A DNA stretch of 15,102 nucleotides from Polynucleobacter sp. GTDB taxonomy: Bacteria; Pseudomonadota; Gammaproteobacteria; Burkholderiales; Burkholderiaceae. The stretch spans positions 1 to 15,102 of the forward strand of contig JALRCP010000149.1 of assembly GCA_023257325.1 (NCBI GenBank), read 5' to 3'. The position numbers were made by a program, and so were the translations under genes. This document shows positions 1 to 9,174 of the stretch, piece after piece; within the stretch, counting starts at the first letter, position 1; every line of letters starts with the position of its first letter. The notes under the pieces were generated by a model, which saw only the letters and a list, made by a program, of their open reading frames with translations, made no database searches and was not told where the DNA came from.

Positions 1-112
1 GATCGGTAGTTGCAATTGAAATATTAGTTACTGCATCACCACTTGGTAGGCGACGAGTTTCTGGATCACGGCCAACATTACCCACAATAATTACTTTATT
101 TACTGATGCCAT
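1..112 (-). CDS. ssb: Single-stranded DNA-binding protein, N-terminal part (cut by window edge)
   Basis: Translating the minus strand from the ATG at 112-110 gives 37 residues beginning [18 protein letters not shown], the very conserved start of bacterial SSB (first strands of the OB fold, ending near ISIATTD). The rest lies outside the window. SSB coats single-stranded DNA during replication, recombination and repair and recruits partners through its C-terminal tail, which cannot be seen here. A good Shine-Dalgarno (GGGAG, complement of 119-123) sits 6 nt upstream of the ATG and supports the start. The gene lies downstream of the MFS transporter on the same strand with a 67-nt gap, so co-transcription is possible. 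The family call is secure from the N terminus alone; function of the full copy is inferred. Confidence 0.93.
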   Translation of the reverse strand, partial: MASVNKVIIVGNVGRDPETRRLPSGDAVTNISIATTD

Positions 113-179
113 TTTTATCTCCCGAAGAAAGTTTGTTGTACCGACATTTGAACCTTTATCTAAGCGATTACCTTCTGAG

Positions 180-1340
180 TCAAATCTTACTTTTCAGAGG
201 CAACTCTCGCATAGATGAAGCAATTATAAGCCACGCAAAAATAAGACTTGCGCAGGCATAGAATACAGCTGACTCACCACCCAATTGCAATAACCAACCA
301 CCACCCAAACCGCCCAAAAATAATCCAATCGATTGAGTTGTGTTGTAAATACCCAGCGCCGTTCCTTTCGCGTGACTAGCCCACCTTGAAACCAGGGAGG
401 GTTGCATCGCTTCAAGAATATTAAAGCCAATGAAATAAACCAAAACTCCAAAAGCCAAAGCGGTTAGACCATCCACACTGGCGATGACTAATTGAGCCAA
501 CATCATGGCCATGATCCCAAAAATAAATGCTGGTTTCATGCGCTGACGTTTTTCACTGATCATGATGATGGGGGCCATGCATGCAAATGAAATCAAAACT
601 GCTGGTAAATAGAGTTGCCAGTGGGATGCCAAAGGTAAATCTGCTTTGACTAGCAATCTTGGCAAAGTCAAAAATAAAGCAATTTGAGCAGCATGAAGAA
701 TCAAAACACCGACATTTAACCTTAGTAGATCTTGATTGAAAAAAACTTCTGAAAATTTTGCCCTGAAAGGTGTTTCAGATTTTTCTTGTTGAGGAACAAC
801 AAATAAAGCCAACAAAATGGCGCCCACTCCAAGAACCGCCATTAAATAAAACATACCCGTTAGACCAACGCTTTGATGCAAGGTCGAAGCCAATACCAAA
901 GAAATCGCAAAAGTTAGGGCAATGCTGCCTCCCACCATAGCCATGGCACGGGTTCGGGTCTCTTCCTTGGTTAAATCAGCTAACCAGGCTGTCACAGCTG
1001 CCGAAACAGCACCAGCCCCCTGAATCGCACGACCCACAGTGATCCACACCAAATCATCGTGACTACCAGCAATCAATGCACCCAAAACAAAGAGCAATAA
1101 ACCCATCACCACGACTGGGCGACGGCCATAGCGATCCGACAACATTCCCAGGGGAATATGTAAGCAAGCCTGAACAAATCCATAGATTCCTAAGGCCAAG
1201 CCCACCAACAGAGCTTGATCCCCTCCTGAAAGGCCTTTGGCGTGCATGCTAAAGACTGGCAAGATGAGAAATAGCCCCAACATTCTGAGGGCAAAGATGC
1301 CGGCCAAAGCCAAAGATGCGCGAAGTTCTGATTTTTCCAT
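180..1340 (-). CDS. MFS transporter, YajR-like, without the C-terminal YAM domain
   Basis: A 386-residue polytopic inner-membrane protein with about 12 hydrophobic segments. The MFS motif A between TM2 and TM3 is clear ([16 protein letters not shown], around residues 65-80). Stretches such as [36 protein letters not shown] and [12 protein letters not shown] resemble E. coli YajR as I remember it, at matching places along the chain. YajR is about 454 residues and carries a cytoplasmic YAM domain after TM12; this protein stops soon after TM12 ([12 protein letters not shown]), so that domain is absent. Substrate unknown: MFS proton antiporters of this kind are often called drug effluxers, but nothing here proves it. 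It is divergent from uvrA (39-nt gap) and upstream of ssb. The ATG start lacks an obvious Shine-Dalgarno; a possible -10 lies 11 nt upstream. Confidence 0.88.
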   Translation of the reverse strand: MEKSELRASLALAGIFALRMLGLFLILPVFSMHAKGLSGGDQALLVGLALGIYGFVQACLHIPLGMLSDRYGRRPVVVMGLLLFVLGALIAGSHDDLVWITVGRAIQGAGAVSAAVTAWLADLTKEETRTRAMAMVGGSIALTFAISLVLASTLHQSVGLTGMFYLMAVLGVGAILLALFVVPQQEKSETPFRAKFSEVFFNQDLLRLNVGVLILHAAQIALFLTLPRLLVKADLPLASHWQLYLPAVLISFACMAPIIMISEKRQRMKPAFIFGIMAMMLAQLVIASVDGLTALAFGVLVYFIGFNILEAMQPSLVSRWASHAKGTALGIYNTTQSIGLFLGGLGGGWLLQLGGESAVFYACASLIFAWLIIASSMRELPLKSKI

Positions 1341-1379
1341 AAAGAAGAGCTATATTAACTGGTTACGCAGAGAAAAATC
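1341..1379. promoter_or_regulatory. Divergent intergenic region, candidate bidirectional promoter for the MFS gene and uvrA
   Basis: The 39-nt gap contains one AT-rich element at 1351-1357 that reads as a -10 both ways: TATATT (1351-1356) towards uvrA and TAATAT (complement of 1352-1357) towards the transporter. Predicted leaders are about 17 nt for uvrA and about 4 nt for the MFS gene. Forward -35 candidates (TTCTGA, 1326-1331, 19-nt spacer) are poor. No LexA-type palindrome (CTGT-N8-ACAG) is present. This is a prediction from sequence only. Confidence 0.3.
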
Positions 1380-4241
1380 ATGGACAAGATAAAAATTAGG
1401 GGCGCACGTACCCACAACTTAAAAAGTGTCAACCTAGACATTCCAAGAGATCAATTGGTGGTCATCACTGGCTTGTCAGGTTCTGGGAAAAGCTCATTGG
1501 CATTTGACACGCTCTACGCTGAAGGCCAGCGCAGGTATGTTGAGTCTTTGTCTGCCTATGCCAGACAGTTTTTGCAATTAATGGAAAAACCTGATGTGGA
1601 CTCCATTGAAGGTTTATCCCCTGCCATCTCTATTGAACAAAAAACCACCAGCCACAATCCTCGATCAACCGTTGGTACTGTGACTGAAATCCATGACTAT
1701 CTGCGCTTGTTATACGCCAGAGCCGGCACGCCTCATTGCCCAGAGCACCATTTGCCGCTAGAAGCACAAAGTGTCTCTCAGATGGTCGATGCTGTGATGT
1801 CTAAACCAGAAGATACTAAGCTAATGATTTTGGCTCCGGTGGTCAGTGAGCGCAAAGGTGAACACGTAGATCTATTCGAAGATTTACAAGCGCAAGGTTT
1901 TGTTCGTTTCCGAATTCGCTCAGGAGGTGGCACTGCCCAACATGCCCAAGCAAAAATCTACGAGGTAGACAACCTCCCTAAACTCAAGAAGAATGAAAAA
2001 CATTCAATTGATGTAGTTGTTGATCGCATCAAAATCAAAGCAGATATCCAGCAACGCTTAGCTGAATCCTTTGAAACAGCCTTGCGATTGGCTGACGGTC
2101 GCGCCATTTCTTTAGAGATGGAGAGTGAAAAAGAACAAATTTTTTCGAGCAAATTTGCTTGTCCGATTTGCTCGTACTCTTTGCAAGAACTAGAACCTCG
2201 ACTTTTTTCATTTAATAATCCAATGGGGGCTTGTCCTAGCTGTGATGGCTTGGGTCATATTAGCTTCTTTGATCCCAAGCGGGTGGTGGCTCATCCCGAA
2301 TTATCTCTAGCTTCAGGGGCAATCAAAGGCTGGGACCGCCGCAACCAATTCTATTTCAGACTCTTACAGAATTTAGCCAAGTTCGCAAAATTTGATTTAG
2401 AAACACCTTTTGAAGACCTACCCACAGCAGCTCAAAATTTGATTCTTCACGGATCTAATCAACAGGACATTCCTTTTGAGTATCTCAATGAAAAAGGCAA
2501 AGTTGTCATTAGAGAACATGCTTTTGAAGGCATCGTGGCGAACTTCGAACGACGCTATAAAGAAACCGACTCTCCTACTGTGAGAGAGGAATTAGCCAAA
2601 TATCAAAACAGCAAACCATGTCCAGCTTGCGATGGCACTCGCCTTAGAACGGAAGCTCGCAACGTCAAAGTGGGAGAAGGCCAACAAGCTCGAGCTATCT
2701 ACGAGATTAGCAACCTACCATTGGGCAAAGCCCTTGATTACTTTCAAGCACTTGACTTGAAAGGTGCCAAAAAAGAAATTGCTGGAAAAATTATTTCTGA
2801 GATTAGTTCTCGCTTAAGTTTTTTAAATGATGTGGGTCTTGACTATCTTTCCCTAGACCGCAGTGCAGACACACTTTCGGGTGGCGAAGCACAACGAATC
2901 CGCTTAGCCTCTCAAATTGGTTCGGGCTTAACAGGTGTGATGTATGTTCTTGACGAACCATCCATTGGATTGCATCAGCGAGACAATGATCGCCTAATTG
3001 GCACCTTAAAACACCTGAGAGATTTGGGTAACTCAGTCTTAGTTGTTGAGCATGATGAAGATATGATCAGAGCCTCTGATCATGTGATTGATATTGGTCC
3101 TGGGGCAGGAGAACACGGCGGGAAAATTATTGCCGAAGGAACGCCTCAAGAAATTGAAAAACATTCCAGTTCTCTAACGGGTGCTTATTTGTCCGGTAAA
3201 GAATTTATTGCTGTTCCCAAAAATAGAACTCCCATGGGGGATAAAACTCTCAAAATTATTGGGGCCACAGGTAATAATTTGCAGAATGTGGATGTTGAAA
3301 TTCCCTTGGGTCTTTTAACCTGTGTCACGGGTGTTTCTGGTTCTGGCAAATCAACCTTGATTAATGACACCTTGCATCATGCCGTTGCTCAACATTTGTA
3401 TGGCTCTAGTGCCGAGCCAGCTCCTCATAAAGAAATTATCGGTCTTGAGCACTTTGATAAAGTCATCAACGTTGATCAATCCCCAATTGGCAGAACACCT
3501 CGATCAAACCCTGCTACTTATACGGGCTTATTTACTCCAATTCGCGAGCTTTTTGCAGGAGTTCCAGCAGCTCGTGAACGAGGCTATGAAGCCGGTCGAT
3601 TTTCTTTCAACGTCAAAGGTGGCCGATGCGAAACTTGCGAAGGGGATGGCGTTCTCAAAGTAGAAATGCACTTTTTGCCTGATGTATATGTTCCATGTGA
3701 TGTTTGTCACGGTAAACGTTACAACCGAGAAACTTTAGATATTCGCTACAAAGGCAAAAATATTCATGAAGTTTTATCCATGACCATTGAACAAGCGCAT
3801 GAGTTTTTTGATGCTGTACCTACAGTCAAACGAAAATTAAAAACACTCTTAGATGTTGGTCTTGGTTATGTCAAATTGGGTCAAAGTGCCACTACTCTCT
3901 CGGGCGGGGAAGCGCAACGCGTCAAGTTATCACTTGAATTATCTAAAAGAGATACCGGTAGAACTCTTTACATCTTAGATGAGCCGACCACAGGACTGCA
4001 TTTCCATGACATTCAATTACTTTTAAAAGTGATTCACACCCTTAAAAAGCATGGGAATACAATTGTCATCATCGAGCACAACCTCGATGTCATCAAAACT
4101 GCAGACTGGATTATTGATTTAGGCCCTGAAGGCGGTGGCGGCGGTGGCGAAATTTTGGCGGTTGGCACCCCAGAAATGATTGCGAAAGTGCCTAAAAGCT
4201 ATACCGGCAAGTATTTAGCCCCTTTATTGAAACAAGCCTAG
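1380..4241 (+). CDS. uvrA: Excinuclease ABC subunit A
   Basis: 953 residues, close to full UvrA length (E. coli 940). UvrA is the ATPase that finds bulky DNA lesions and loads UvrB in nucleotide excision repair. Two ABC modules are visible: Walker A GLSGSGKS (31-38) with signature LSGGEAQR (499-506) followed by LDEPSIGLH, and second Walker [10 protein letters not shown] (651-659) with signature LSGGEAQR (840-847) followed by LDEPTTGLH. Two zinc modules are intact: C261/C264...C285/C288 and C750/C753...C773/C776. The ATG start gives [15 protein letters not shown], the standard UvrA N terminus; the Shine-Dalgarno is weak (AGAGA). Near the end, 4131-4148 is a perfect 2 x 9-bp tandem (GGCGGTGGC) encoding six glycines in the Gly-rich segment before the C terminus. 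No LexA box is seen upstream, so SOS control is not supported. Confidence 0.98.
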   Translation: MDKIKIRGARTHNLKSVNLDIPRDQLVVITGLSGSGKSSLAFDTLYAEGQRRYVESLSAYARQFLQLMEKPDVDSIEGLSPAISIEQKTTSHNPRSTVGTVTEIHDYLRLLYARAGTPHCPEHHLPLEAQSVSQMVDAVMSKPEDTKLMILAPVVSERKGEHVDLFEDLQAQGFVRFRIRSGGGTAQHAQAKIYEVDNLPKLKKNEKHSIDVVVDRIKIKADIQQRLAESFETALRLADGRAISLEMESEKEQIFSSKFACPICSYSLQELEPRLFSFNNPMGACPSCDGLGHISFFDPKRVVAHPELSLASGAIKGWDRRNQFYFRLLQNLAKFAKFDLETPFEDLPTAAQNLILHGSNQQDIPFEYLNEKGKVVIREHAFEGIVANFERRYKETDSPTVREELAKYQNSKPCPACDGTRLRTEARNVKVGEGQQARAIYEISNLPLGKALDYFQALDLKGAKKEIAGKIISEISSRLSFLNDVGLDYLSLDRSADTLSGGEAQRIRLASQIGSGLTGVMYVLDEPSIGLHQRDNDRLIGTLKHLRDLGNSVLVVEHDEDMIRASDHVIDIGPGAGEHGGKIIAEGTPQEIEKHSSSLTGAYLSGKEFIAVPKNRTPMGDKTLKIIGATGNNLQNVDVEIPLGLLTCVTGVSGSGKSTLINDTLHHAVAQHLYGSSAEPAPHKEIIGLEHFDKVINVDQSPIGRTPRSNPATYTGLFTPIRELFAGVPAARERGYEAGRFSFNVKGGRCETCEGDGVLKVEMHFLPDVYVPCDVCHGKRYNRETLDIRYKGKNIHEVLSMTIEQAHEFFDAVPTVKRKLKTLLDVGLGYVKLGQSATTLSGGEAQRVKLSLELSKRDTGRTLYILDEPTTGLHFHDIQLLLKVIHTLKKHGNTIVIIEHNLDVIKTADWIIDLGPEGGGGGGEILAVGTPEMIAKVPKSYTGKYLAPLLKQA
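4131..4148 (+). repeat. Perfect 9-bp tandem duplication inside uvrA
   Basis: GGCGGTGGC occurs twice in direct succession and encodes six consecutive glycines flanked by glutamates. Other UvrA proteins have a Gly-rich GG-x-GGG segment here, so the length appears unchanged and only the x position is glycine. Probably a neutral local feature. Confidence 0.9.
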
Positions 4242-4245
4242 GACA

Positions 4246-4257
4246 TATACTCCTGAT
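4246..4257 (+). promoter_or_regulatory. Candidate -10 element directly upstream of kdsD (possible leaderless start)
   Basis: TATACT at 4246-4251 is followed by exactly 6 nt and then the kdsD ATG, which would place transcription initiation at or next to the start codon. The -35 is weak at a 17-nt spacer (TTTATT, 4223-4228); a better hexamer, TTGAAA (4227-4232), is too close (13 nt). No Shine-Dalgarno is positioned for this start; the nearby CTCCT resembles anti-Shine-Dalgarno sequence rather than a ribosome binding site. Confidence 0.3.
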
Positions 4258-5259
4258 ATGACCAAACAAACAGCCGAAAAAAATCAGCGGGCCATTGATT
4301 TGGCAAGGGAAACCTTGGCCATTGAAGGTGAAGCAATCCTAACCCTTCAAAAAAATCTCACTCAAAAAAATGCTGAACAATTTGCTTTAGCCATTGAATT
4401 ATTACTGGGCTGTAAAGGTCGTATTGTGGTTTCAGGCATTGGTAAGTCTGGGCATATTGGCAGAAAGATTGCTGCCACTTTTGCATCTACTGGCTCTCCT
4501 GCTTTTTTTGTTCATCCAGCAGAAGCCAGTCATGGTGATTTGGGTATGGTGACACATCAGGATGTTTTTGTGGCATTTTCAAATTCAGGCGAAACCAGTG
4601 AATTAACTGCAATTGTCCCAATCATTAAACGAACTGGCGCGAAACTCATTGCACTGACTGGCAATCCACAGTCTTCATTGGCCACCTTAGCCGATTCCCA
4701 TATCAATGTTTCAGTTGAAAAAGAAGCTTGCCCTCTAAATCTTGCTCCCACAGCCAGCACCACGGCTGCACTTGCTATGGGTGATGCTTTGGCAGTTGCT
4801 CTATTAGATGCCAGAGGCTTTAAGCCTGAGGACTTTGCCCGTTCACACCCTGGTGGCAGTTTGGGGCGCAAATTACTCACACACGTTCGCGATGTGATGA
4901 GAAGTGGCCATGAAGCTCCGCAGACCAATCTGAAAGCCAGCATTACTGATGCTCTTCTAGAAATCACTGCTAAACGCATGGGCATGACAGTGATTACTGA
5001 TGATGATCATAAAGTCGTTGGCATCTTTACTGACGGTGACTTAAGACGCCTCATTGAAAAAAACATTCAGTTCCAAAACACCACATTAGAAAAAGCCATG
5101 ACGCCCAACCCTCGGACCATTTCTGCTGATTTATTAGCAGCAGAGGCTGTGGAAATGATGGAGCGTTATCGCATCAATCAATTAATTGTGGTGGATGAGC
5201 AGGAGCGCTTACTAGGCGCCCTCAATCTTCATGATCTTTTTGCCGCTCAGGTAATTTAA
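4258..5259 (+). CDS. kdsD: D-arabinose 5-phosphate isomerase (KdsD/KpsF family)
   Basis: 333 residues, the normal length for the SIS-plus-CBS isomerases that interconvert D-ribulose 5-phosphate and D-arabinose 5-phosphate, the first step of Kdo synthesis for LPS in the cytoplasm. An N-terminal SIS domain (about 40-180) carries GIGKSGHIGRK (60-70), the HPAEASHGD stretch and the SNSGET phosphosugar-binding motif. Two CBS domains follow (about 212-270 and 278-333; second contains MTPNPRTISAD). It begins 16 nt after uvrA and is separated from kdsC by 1 nt, so it heads the Kdo/LPS export operon. The start is taken at 4258 because family alignment needs this N terminus and no nearer methionine fits. 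Paralogues such as GutQ or KpsF share the fold, but the adjacent kdsC and lpt genes argue for KdsD. Confidence 0.95.
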   Translation: MTKQTAEKNQRAIDLARETLAIEGEAILTLQKNLTQKNAEQFALAIELLLGCKGRIVVSGIGKSGHIGRKIAATFASTGSPAFFVHPAEASHGDLGMVTHQDVFVAFSNSGETSELTAIVPIIKRTGAKLIALTGNPQSSLATLADSHINVSVEKEACPLNLAPTASTTAALAMGDALAVALLDARGFKPEDFARSHPGGSLGRKLLTHVRDVMRSGHEAPQTNLKASITDALLEITAKRMGMTVITDDDHKVVGIFTDGDLRRLIEKNIQFQNTTLEKAMTPNPRTISADLLAAEAVEMMERYRINQLIVVDEQERLLGALNLHDLFAAQVI

Positions 5260-5260
5260 T

Positions 5261-5830
5261 ATGTCCAATGCATTTAGCCCGATGGTGAGTAACCCCAACA
5301 CTCAATACCCACAAGCGCTCGACCGTGCTGCAAAAGTTAAATTATTGGTTTTAGATGTGGACGGTGTTTTAACAGACGGAAGTTTATTAATTGGACCAGA
5401 AGGAAAAGAAGCTCTAAAAGTATTTGATAGTCTGGATGGCCACGGTATCAAGCTTTTGCAATCCACTGGGGTCGCCGTTGCCATCATCACTGGACGCAAC
5501 TCACCGATGGTTGAAGGAAGAGCTAAAGAGCTGGGTATCCAACACGTGCAAATGGGTGTGTCAGAGAAGTTCAAAGCATTGGAGTTATTGCTTCAAAAAA
5601 CAGGCATCCCCATGAACGAATGCGCAGCAATGGGAGATGACTGGCCAGATTTATCCATTCTTCCCAAAGTCCAATTTTCTGCCTGCCCTGCTCAAGCTCA
5701 TGAAGAAGTCAAAAAAAGAGTTCACTTTGTAACTCAAAAAAGAGGTGGCGCAGGCGCCGTTCGCGAGGTGTGCGATTTAATTTTGCTAGCACAAGACAAT
5801 TATCAGCGCCTATTGCAAGAGTCTCTTTAG
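5261..5830 (+). CDS. kdsC: 3-deoxy-D-manno-octulosonate 8-phosphate phosphatase
   Basis: 189 residues, typical for this HAD-superfamily phosphatase (C0 type, no large cap), which removes phosphate from Kdo-8-phosphate to give free Kdo. HAD motif I is DVDGVLTDG with D32 (nucleophile) and D34; motif II is the threonine of IITGRNS; motif III is a lysine in the KFKALE region; motif IV is GDDWPD with D126 and D127. The start at 5261 follows the kdsD stop by one nucleotide (TAATATG), which supports translational coupling; a second ATG at 5282 (residue 8) is a possible alternative since the first 20 residues are poorly conserved. The catalytic core is complete. Confidence 0.95.
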   Translation: MSNAFSPMVSNPNTQYPQALDRAAKVKLLVLDVDGVLTDGSLLIGPEGKEALKVFDSLDGHGIKLLQSTGVAVAIITGRNSPMVEGRAKELGIQHVQMGVSEKFKALELLLQKTGIPMNECAAMGDDWPDLSILPKVQFSACPAQAHEEVKKRVHFVTQKRGGAGAVREVCDLILLAQDNYQRLLQESL

Positions 5831-5833
5831 ATC

Positions 5834-6442
5834 ATGAATTTCATTGCGCTTGTTCTCAAGTTTTTGCCCATGTTCCTCATGGGATTATTAACCTTGGGAA
5901 CTTATTGGATGGTGCAAATGAGCACGCCCAATCTAGACGCTGCCAAACAAAAACGTCATGTACCTGACTACACCATGGACAAAATTGTGGTGACCACTTT
6001 GGGCCCAGAGGGAAATACGAAATTTCGAGTCGTCGGTGAAAAGTTAATTCACTATGAAGACGACGCCAGCTCAGAAATTGATTGGCCCATTGCCCGGCGC
6101 TTTCATGAAACCAAGCCAGCGATTACTGTTAGATCAGATAAAGGCTTTATGGATGGAGACATGACGATTCTTCAATTAGTTGGCAATGCCACCCTCACTC
6201 GTCCAGCTCAATCAGCAACTGCAACCCAAGCAGGCACGGCAAGAATGTTCATGAGCTCAAGTAGATTTACTGTATTAATGAACGAAGACATCGTCAAAAC
6301 AAATCAGCCGGTTAATTTAGAGCAAGGGTTATCTATCATGACATCTCAAGAAGGTGCCATTTTTGATAACGTGCATCAAAAGTTAACCATGATTGGCCAA
6401 GTCAAAGGGCGCATTGAGTCTGAATCAAAAGGTAAAAATTAG
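5834..6442 (+). CDS. lptC: LPS export protein LptC
   Basis: 202 residues; E. coli LptC is 191. LptC is a bitopic inner-membrane protein that takes LPS from the LptB2FG extractor and passes it to LptA. One N-terminal membrane helix is visible (about residues 4-28, FIALVLKFLPMFLMGLLTLG), followed by a periplasmic LptC-type beta-jellyroll (YTMDKIVVTTLGPEGNTKF onward; repeated strand patterns to about residue 195). The sequence is diverged, as usual for LptC, so the call relies on topology plus position between kdsC and lptA. It starts 3 nt after kdsC, and its TAG stop shares one base with the GTG start of lptA. Confidence 0.9.
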   Translation: MNFIALVLKFLPMFLMGLLTLGTYWMVQMSTPNLDAAKQKRHVPDYTMDKIVVTTLGPEGNTKFRVVGEKLIHYEDDASSEIDWPIARRFHETKPAITVRSDKGFMDGDMTILQLVGNATLTRPAQSATATQAGTARMFMSSSRFTVLMNEDIVKTNQPVNLEQGLSIMTSQEGAIFDNVHQKLTMIGQVKGRIESESKGKN

Positions 6443-6990
6443 TGATTCGCTTATTTTTTCTGCGCTTTTCTTCGTTTATTTTTGTTGGTCTATTGATATT
6501 GCCAACTTTAGGTCTTGCAGAAAAAGCAGATAAAGATAAACCCATCGCCTTGAGCTCGGATAAAGCTCAATTTGATGACGTTAAACAAATTTATTACTTA
6601 GAAAAAAATGTCTTGTTAATTAAGGGCACTTTGATGATTCGAGGCGAAAAAGCTGAAGTAAAAATTGATCCAGAAGGCTACCAGTTTGCAACTATTCAAG
6701 CTCTACCAGGTCAATTGGCCAGCCTAAGACAAAAGAGAGACACTGGGCTAGCAAGCTTTGTTGAAGGTCACGCAGAATTAATTGAATACGATGCCAAAAC
6801 AGAAACAGCGGTTTTGACGGGTCGAGCTAGAATGAATCAATTAGACGGCACAAAAGTTTCTGATCAAGTTCAGGGCGATAAAATTCATTATGATGGCAAC
6901 ACAGAAAAATACACGGCTGCCTCAAAGGCAACTGTCAAGACAACTTTATCTCCTAGACGAAAAGAACTTCCAGGAAATCTGAAACCATGA
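6442..6990 (+). CDS. lptA: Periplasmic LPS-bridge protein LptA (GTG start)
   Basis: 182 residues (E. coli LptA 185). LptA monomers stack through their beta-jellyrolls to carry LPS across the periplasm from LptC to LptD. A Sec signal peptide is evident ([20 protein letters not shown]; likely cleavage GLA|EK near residue 26), followed by an OstA-like fold: [53 protein letters not shown]. The start codon is GTG at 6442-6444, overlapping the lptC TAG stop by one base (TAGTG), with a weak AGGT upstream. An ATG further in would remove the signal peptide. The stop overlaps lptB by 4 nt (ATGA). Organisation lptC-lptA-lptB is the standard transport cassette; lptF/G/D/E are not in the window. Confidence 0.94.
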   Translation: MIRLFFLRFSSFIFVGLLILPTLGLAEKADKDKPIALSSDKAQFDDVKQIYYLEKNVLLIKGTLMIRGEKAEVKIDPEGYQFATIQALPGQLASLRQKRDTGLASFVEGHAELIEYDAKTETAVLTGRARMNQLDGTKVSDQVQGDKIHYDGNTEKYTAASKATVKTTLSPRRKELPGNLKP

Positions 6991-7736
6991 GCGCAAACCA
7001 GTCCACACTCTCTGCCTTTGGGCTTCAAAAAAAATATGGCTCGCGCACGGTCGTCAAAGATGTTGGCTTAGAAGTTAAAAGTGGTGAAGTGGTTGGTTTA
7101 TTAGGTCCTAATGGCGCCGGCAAAACCACTTCTTTTTACATGATTGTGGGCTTAGTTCCTTTGGATGATGGCGATATCGTTTTAAATGGTCAAACCATCA
7201 GCCATTTACCGATTCATGAGCGCGCCAAGTTAGGTTTGTCTTACTTACCTCAAGAAGCTTCTGTTTTTAGAAAGCTCAATGTTGAAGAAAATATTCAAGC
7301 AGTTCTAGAACTACAAGAAGAAAATGGCAAGCCCTTGTCCAAAGAAGAAATTCAAAAACGTTTAGATTCTTTGTTGCAAGAACTTCAAATTTCTCACTTG
7401 CGCAGCAACCCCGCTATGTCACTCTCTGGTGGCGAGCGTCGCCGTGTAGAAATAGCAAGAGCCTTGGCCTCTCAACCGAAATTCATTTTGCTAGATGAGC
7501 CTTTTGCGGGTGTTGACCCAATTGCGGTTGGCGAAATCCAAAGAATTGTTCGTTTCTTAAAAGATCGACAAATTGGCGTATTAATTACCGACCACAATGT
7601 TCGAGAAACCTTGGGCATTTGTGATCACGCATACATCATCAGTGAGGGCAAAGTATTGGCTTCTGGACAGCCCTCTTCAATCATTGATAACGAAGCAGTG
7701 CGCAAAGTGTATTTAGGTGAAAATTTCCGGATGTAA
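6987..7736 (+). CDS. lptB: LPS export ABC transporter ATP-binding protein LptB
   Basis: 249 residues, near the E. coli length (241). LptB dimerises under LptF/LptG and hydrolyses ATP to extract LPS from the inner membrane. All ABC motifs are intact: Walker [10 protein letters not shown] (40-48), Q-loop LPQE followed by [11 protein letters not shown] (characteristic of LptB), signature [15 protein letters not shown] (from 146), Walker B LLDEP (168-172) with the catalytic glutamate at 171, and switch histidine in TDHNVRE (H203). The ATG lies inside the last codons of lptA (4-nt overlap), so the pair is probably coupled. It is the last gene of the tight operon; a 55-nt gap precedes rpoN. Confidence 0.97.
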   Translation: MSANQSTLSAFGLQKKYGSRTVVKDVGLEVKSGEVVGLLGPNGAGKTTSFYMIVGLVPLDDGDIVLNGQTISHLPIHERAKLGLSYLPQEASVFRKLNVEENIQAVLELQEENGKPLSKEEIQKRLDSLLQELQISHLRSNPAMSLSGGERRRVEIARALASQPKFILLDEPFAGVDPIAVGEIQRIVRFLKDRQIGVLITDHNVRETLGICDHAYIISEGKVLASGQPSSIIDNEAVRKVYLGENFRM

Positions 7737-7770
7737 TTTATAAGCAAAAAACGTACCACCTTAAGTATTA

Positions 7771-7788
7771 ACGGTCTAAAATGACCGT
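7771..7788. repeat. 6-bp inverted repeat flanking a -10-like box just upstream of rpoN
   Basis: ACGGTC (7771-7776) and GACCGT (7783-7788) are perfect inverted copies separated by TAAAAT (7777-7782), which looks like a -10 element. The right arm ends 3 nt before the rpoN ATG at 7792. No T-run follows, so a terminator is unlikely. It could be an operator overlapping an rpoN promoter, or an RNA hairpin next to the start codon in read-through transcripts from lptB. A good -35 is not seen. Inverted repeats of this size are common by chance; position is the only reason to note it. Confidence 0.4.
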
Positions 7789-7791
7789 ATC

Positions 7792-9162
7792 ATGAAAGCA
7801 GCGCTGCACCTAAAGTTTTCCCAAAATCTTGCACTCACCCCGCAGCTGCAGCAATCCATCAAGCTTTTACAACTTTCCGCCCTTGAGCTTGAGCAAGAAC
7901 TCATTTCGGCTGCTGAACAAAACCCACTTATTCAGTACGAGTCCGATAGGGATGAATCTCTAAAAGAGCCGATATACCAGTTATCTCATCGTGCCTCTAG
8001 TAAAACGTCCAACTCATTTAATGATGAGGATGATGATCGTCTAGCTGGCATTCAAATGCCCAAGACCTTGCTAGATCACCTTATTCAACAAATTCAATTG
8101 CTCAAGCTTAGTCCCGAGGAAAAATCTTTGGTGGGCTTTCTAGCAGGCAATCTGGATGAAAAAGGCTACTTAAACACCACCCTCTCTGAATTAGCCGATG
8201 AACTCAGCCAATACATGGACCCTGATGATGGCACCCCTGAGGAACAAATCAATCGTGCACTGATTCGTCTGCAACAACTTGAGCCTGCTGGAATTGGTGC
8301 GCAAGACTTGGCTGAATGCCTGCGCTTGCAACTTGAGAACATGCAGCCCCCAATCAGAAATAGTCGCGCCTGGAAACACGCTCACCGCATTTGCTCAGAT
8401 TATTTGCCTGCAGTGGCCAGCAAAGATTGGTCTAAGCTAAAAAAACTTTTCAAGATCACTGATGAGGAACTGCAAGAGAGTATTCAATTAATTAAGGGGC
8501 TTCGCCACAATCCTGCCCAAGAATTTGATGTTGAGCCTGACTCAACCTTAATACCCGATGTCATTGTTAAGAAAATCAAAGGTCATTGGCAAGTCTTATT
8601 GAACCCTGAAGCCGCCCCGAAAATCAGTATTCATGAGGAATACGCTCGAGTCATCAAAGAAAATAAAGGCAAAGAGGGGATTGAGGGATTACACCAAAAA
8701 CTACAAGAAGCTAGATGGTTGGTTAAAAATGTGCTACAAAGAAGTGAAACCATCTTAAAAGTTGCAAAAGCAATCGTGGAAAGACAGCAAAACTTCTTCA
8801 ATCATGGGCCCATTTCAATGCGGCCTTTGGTGCTAAGGGAGATTGCAGACACGATTGGCATGCATGAATCTACAGTCTCTCGGGTAACCACCCAAAAATA
8901 CATGGCCACTCCAGCGGGTTGCTTTGAATTCAAATATTTCTTTGGCAGTCAGGTCTCTACAGATACAGGTGGGACTGTCTCATCAACTGCCATTCGAACC
9001 CTGATCAAACAGGCCGTTGAAGAAGAAGATGGTCAAAAACCACTATCAGACACTCAAATCGTTGCGTTACTCAACGCAAAAGGTTTGATTGTTGCCAGAA
9101 GAACAATTGCTAAATACAGGGAATCTCTGCGCATCCCTGCTGTCCATTTGCGCAGAAAATAA
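7792..9162 (+). CDS. rpoN: RNA polymerase sigma-54 factor
   Basis: 456 residues, somewhat short of E. coli RpoN (477) but with all regions. Sigma-54 directs RNA polymerase to -24/-12 promoters opened by enhancer-binding ATPases. Region I is the Gln/Leu-rich N terminus (QNLALTPQLQQSIKLLQLSA); region II is a short acidic linker (NDEDDDR, about 75-85); the core-binding domain follows (about 90-290); the helix-turn-helix LREIADTIGMHESTVSRV lies at about 348-365; the RpoN box ARRTIAKYRE is at 435-444. The 55-nt gap from lptB suggests at least partly independent expression; the ATG has no Shine-Dalgarno and a TAAAAT box lies 9 nt upstream. hpf follows after 12 nt, a linkage common in proteobacteria. 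Confidence 0.97.
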   Translation: MKAALHLKFSQNLALTPQLQQSIKLLQLSALELEQELISAAEQNPLIQYESDRDESLKEPIYQLSHRASSKTSNSFNDEDDDRLAGIQMPKTLLDHLIQQIQLLKLSPEEKSLVGFLAGNLDEKGYLNTTLSELADELSQYMDPDDGTPEEQINRALIRLQQLEPAGIGAQDLAECLRLQLENMQPPIRNSRAWKHAHRICSDYLPAVASKDWSKLKKLFKITDEELQESIQLIKGLRHNPAQEFDVEPDSTLIPDVIVKKIKGHWQVLLNPEAAPKISIHEEYARVIKENKGKEGIEGLHQKLQEARWLVKNVLQRSETILKVAKAIVERQQNFFNHGPISMRPLVLREIADTIGMHESTVSRVTTQKYMATPAGCFEFKYFFGSQVSTDTGGTVSSTAIRTLIKQAVEEEDGQKPLSDTQIVALLNAKGLIVARRTIAKYRESLRIPAVHLRRK

Positions 9163-9174
9163 AGGGAGCTAGCG

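Noticed and set aside
1341..1379. LexA/SOS box upstream of uvrA, as in E. coli
   Set aside because: No CTGT-N8-ACAG or close variant in this gap.
4557..4985. 142-codon open frame antisense to kdsD
   Set aside because: Lies wholly inside a confidently identified gene, has a composition typical of a shadow frame, and resembles no protein I recognise.
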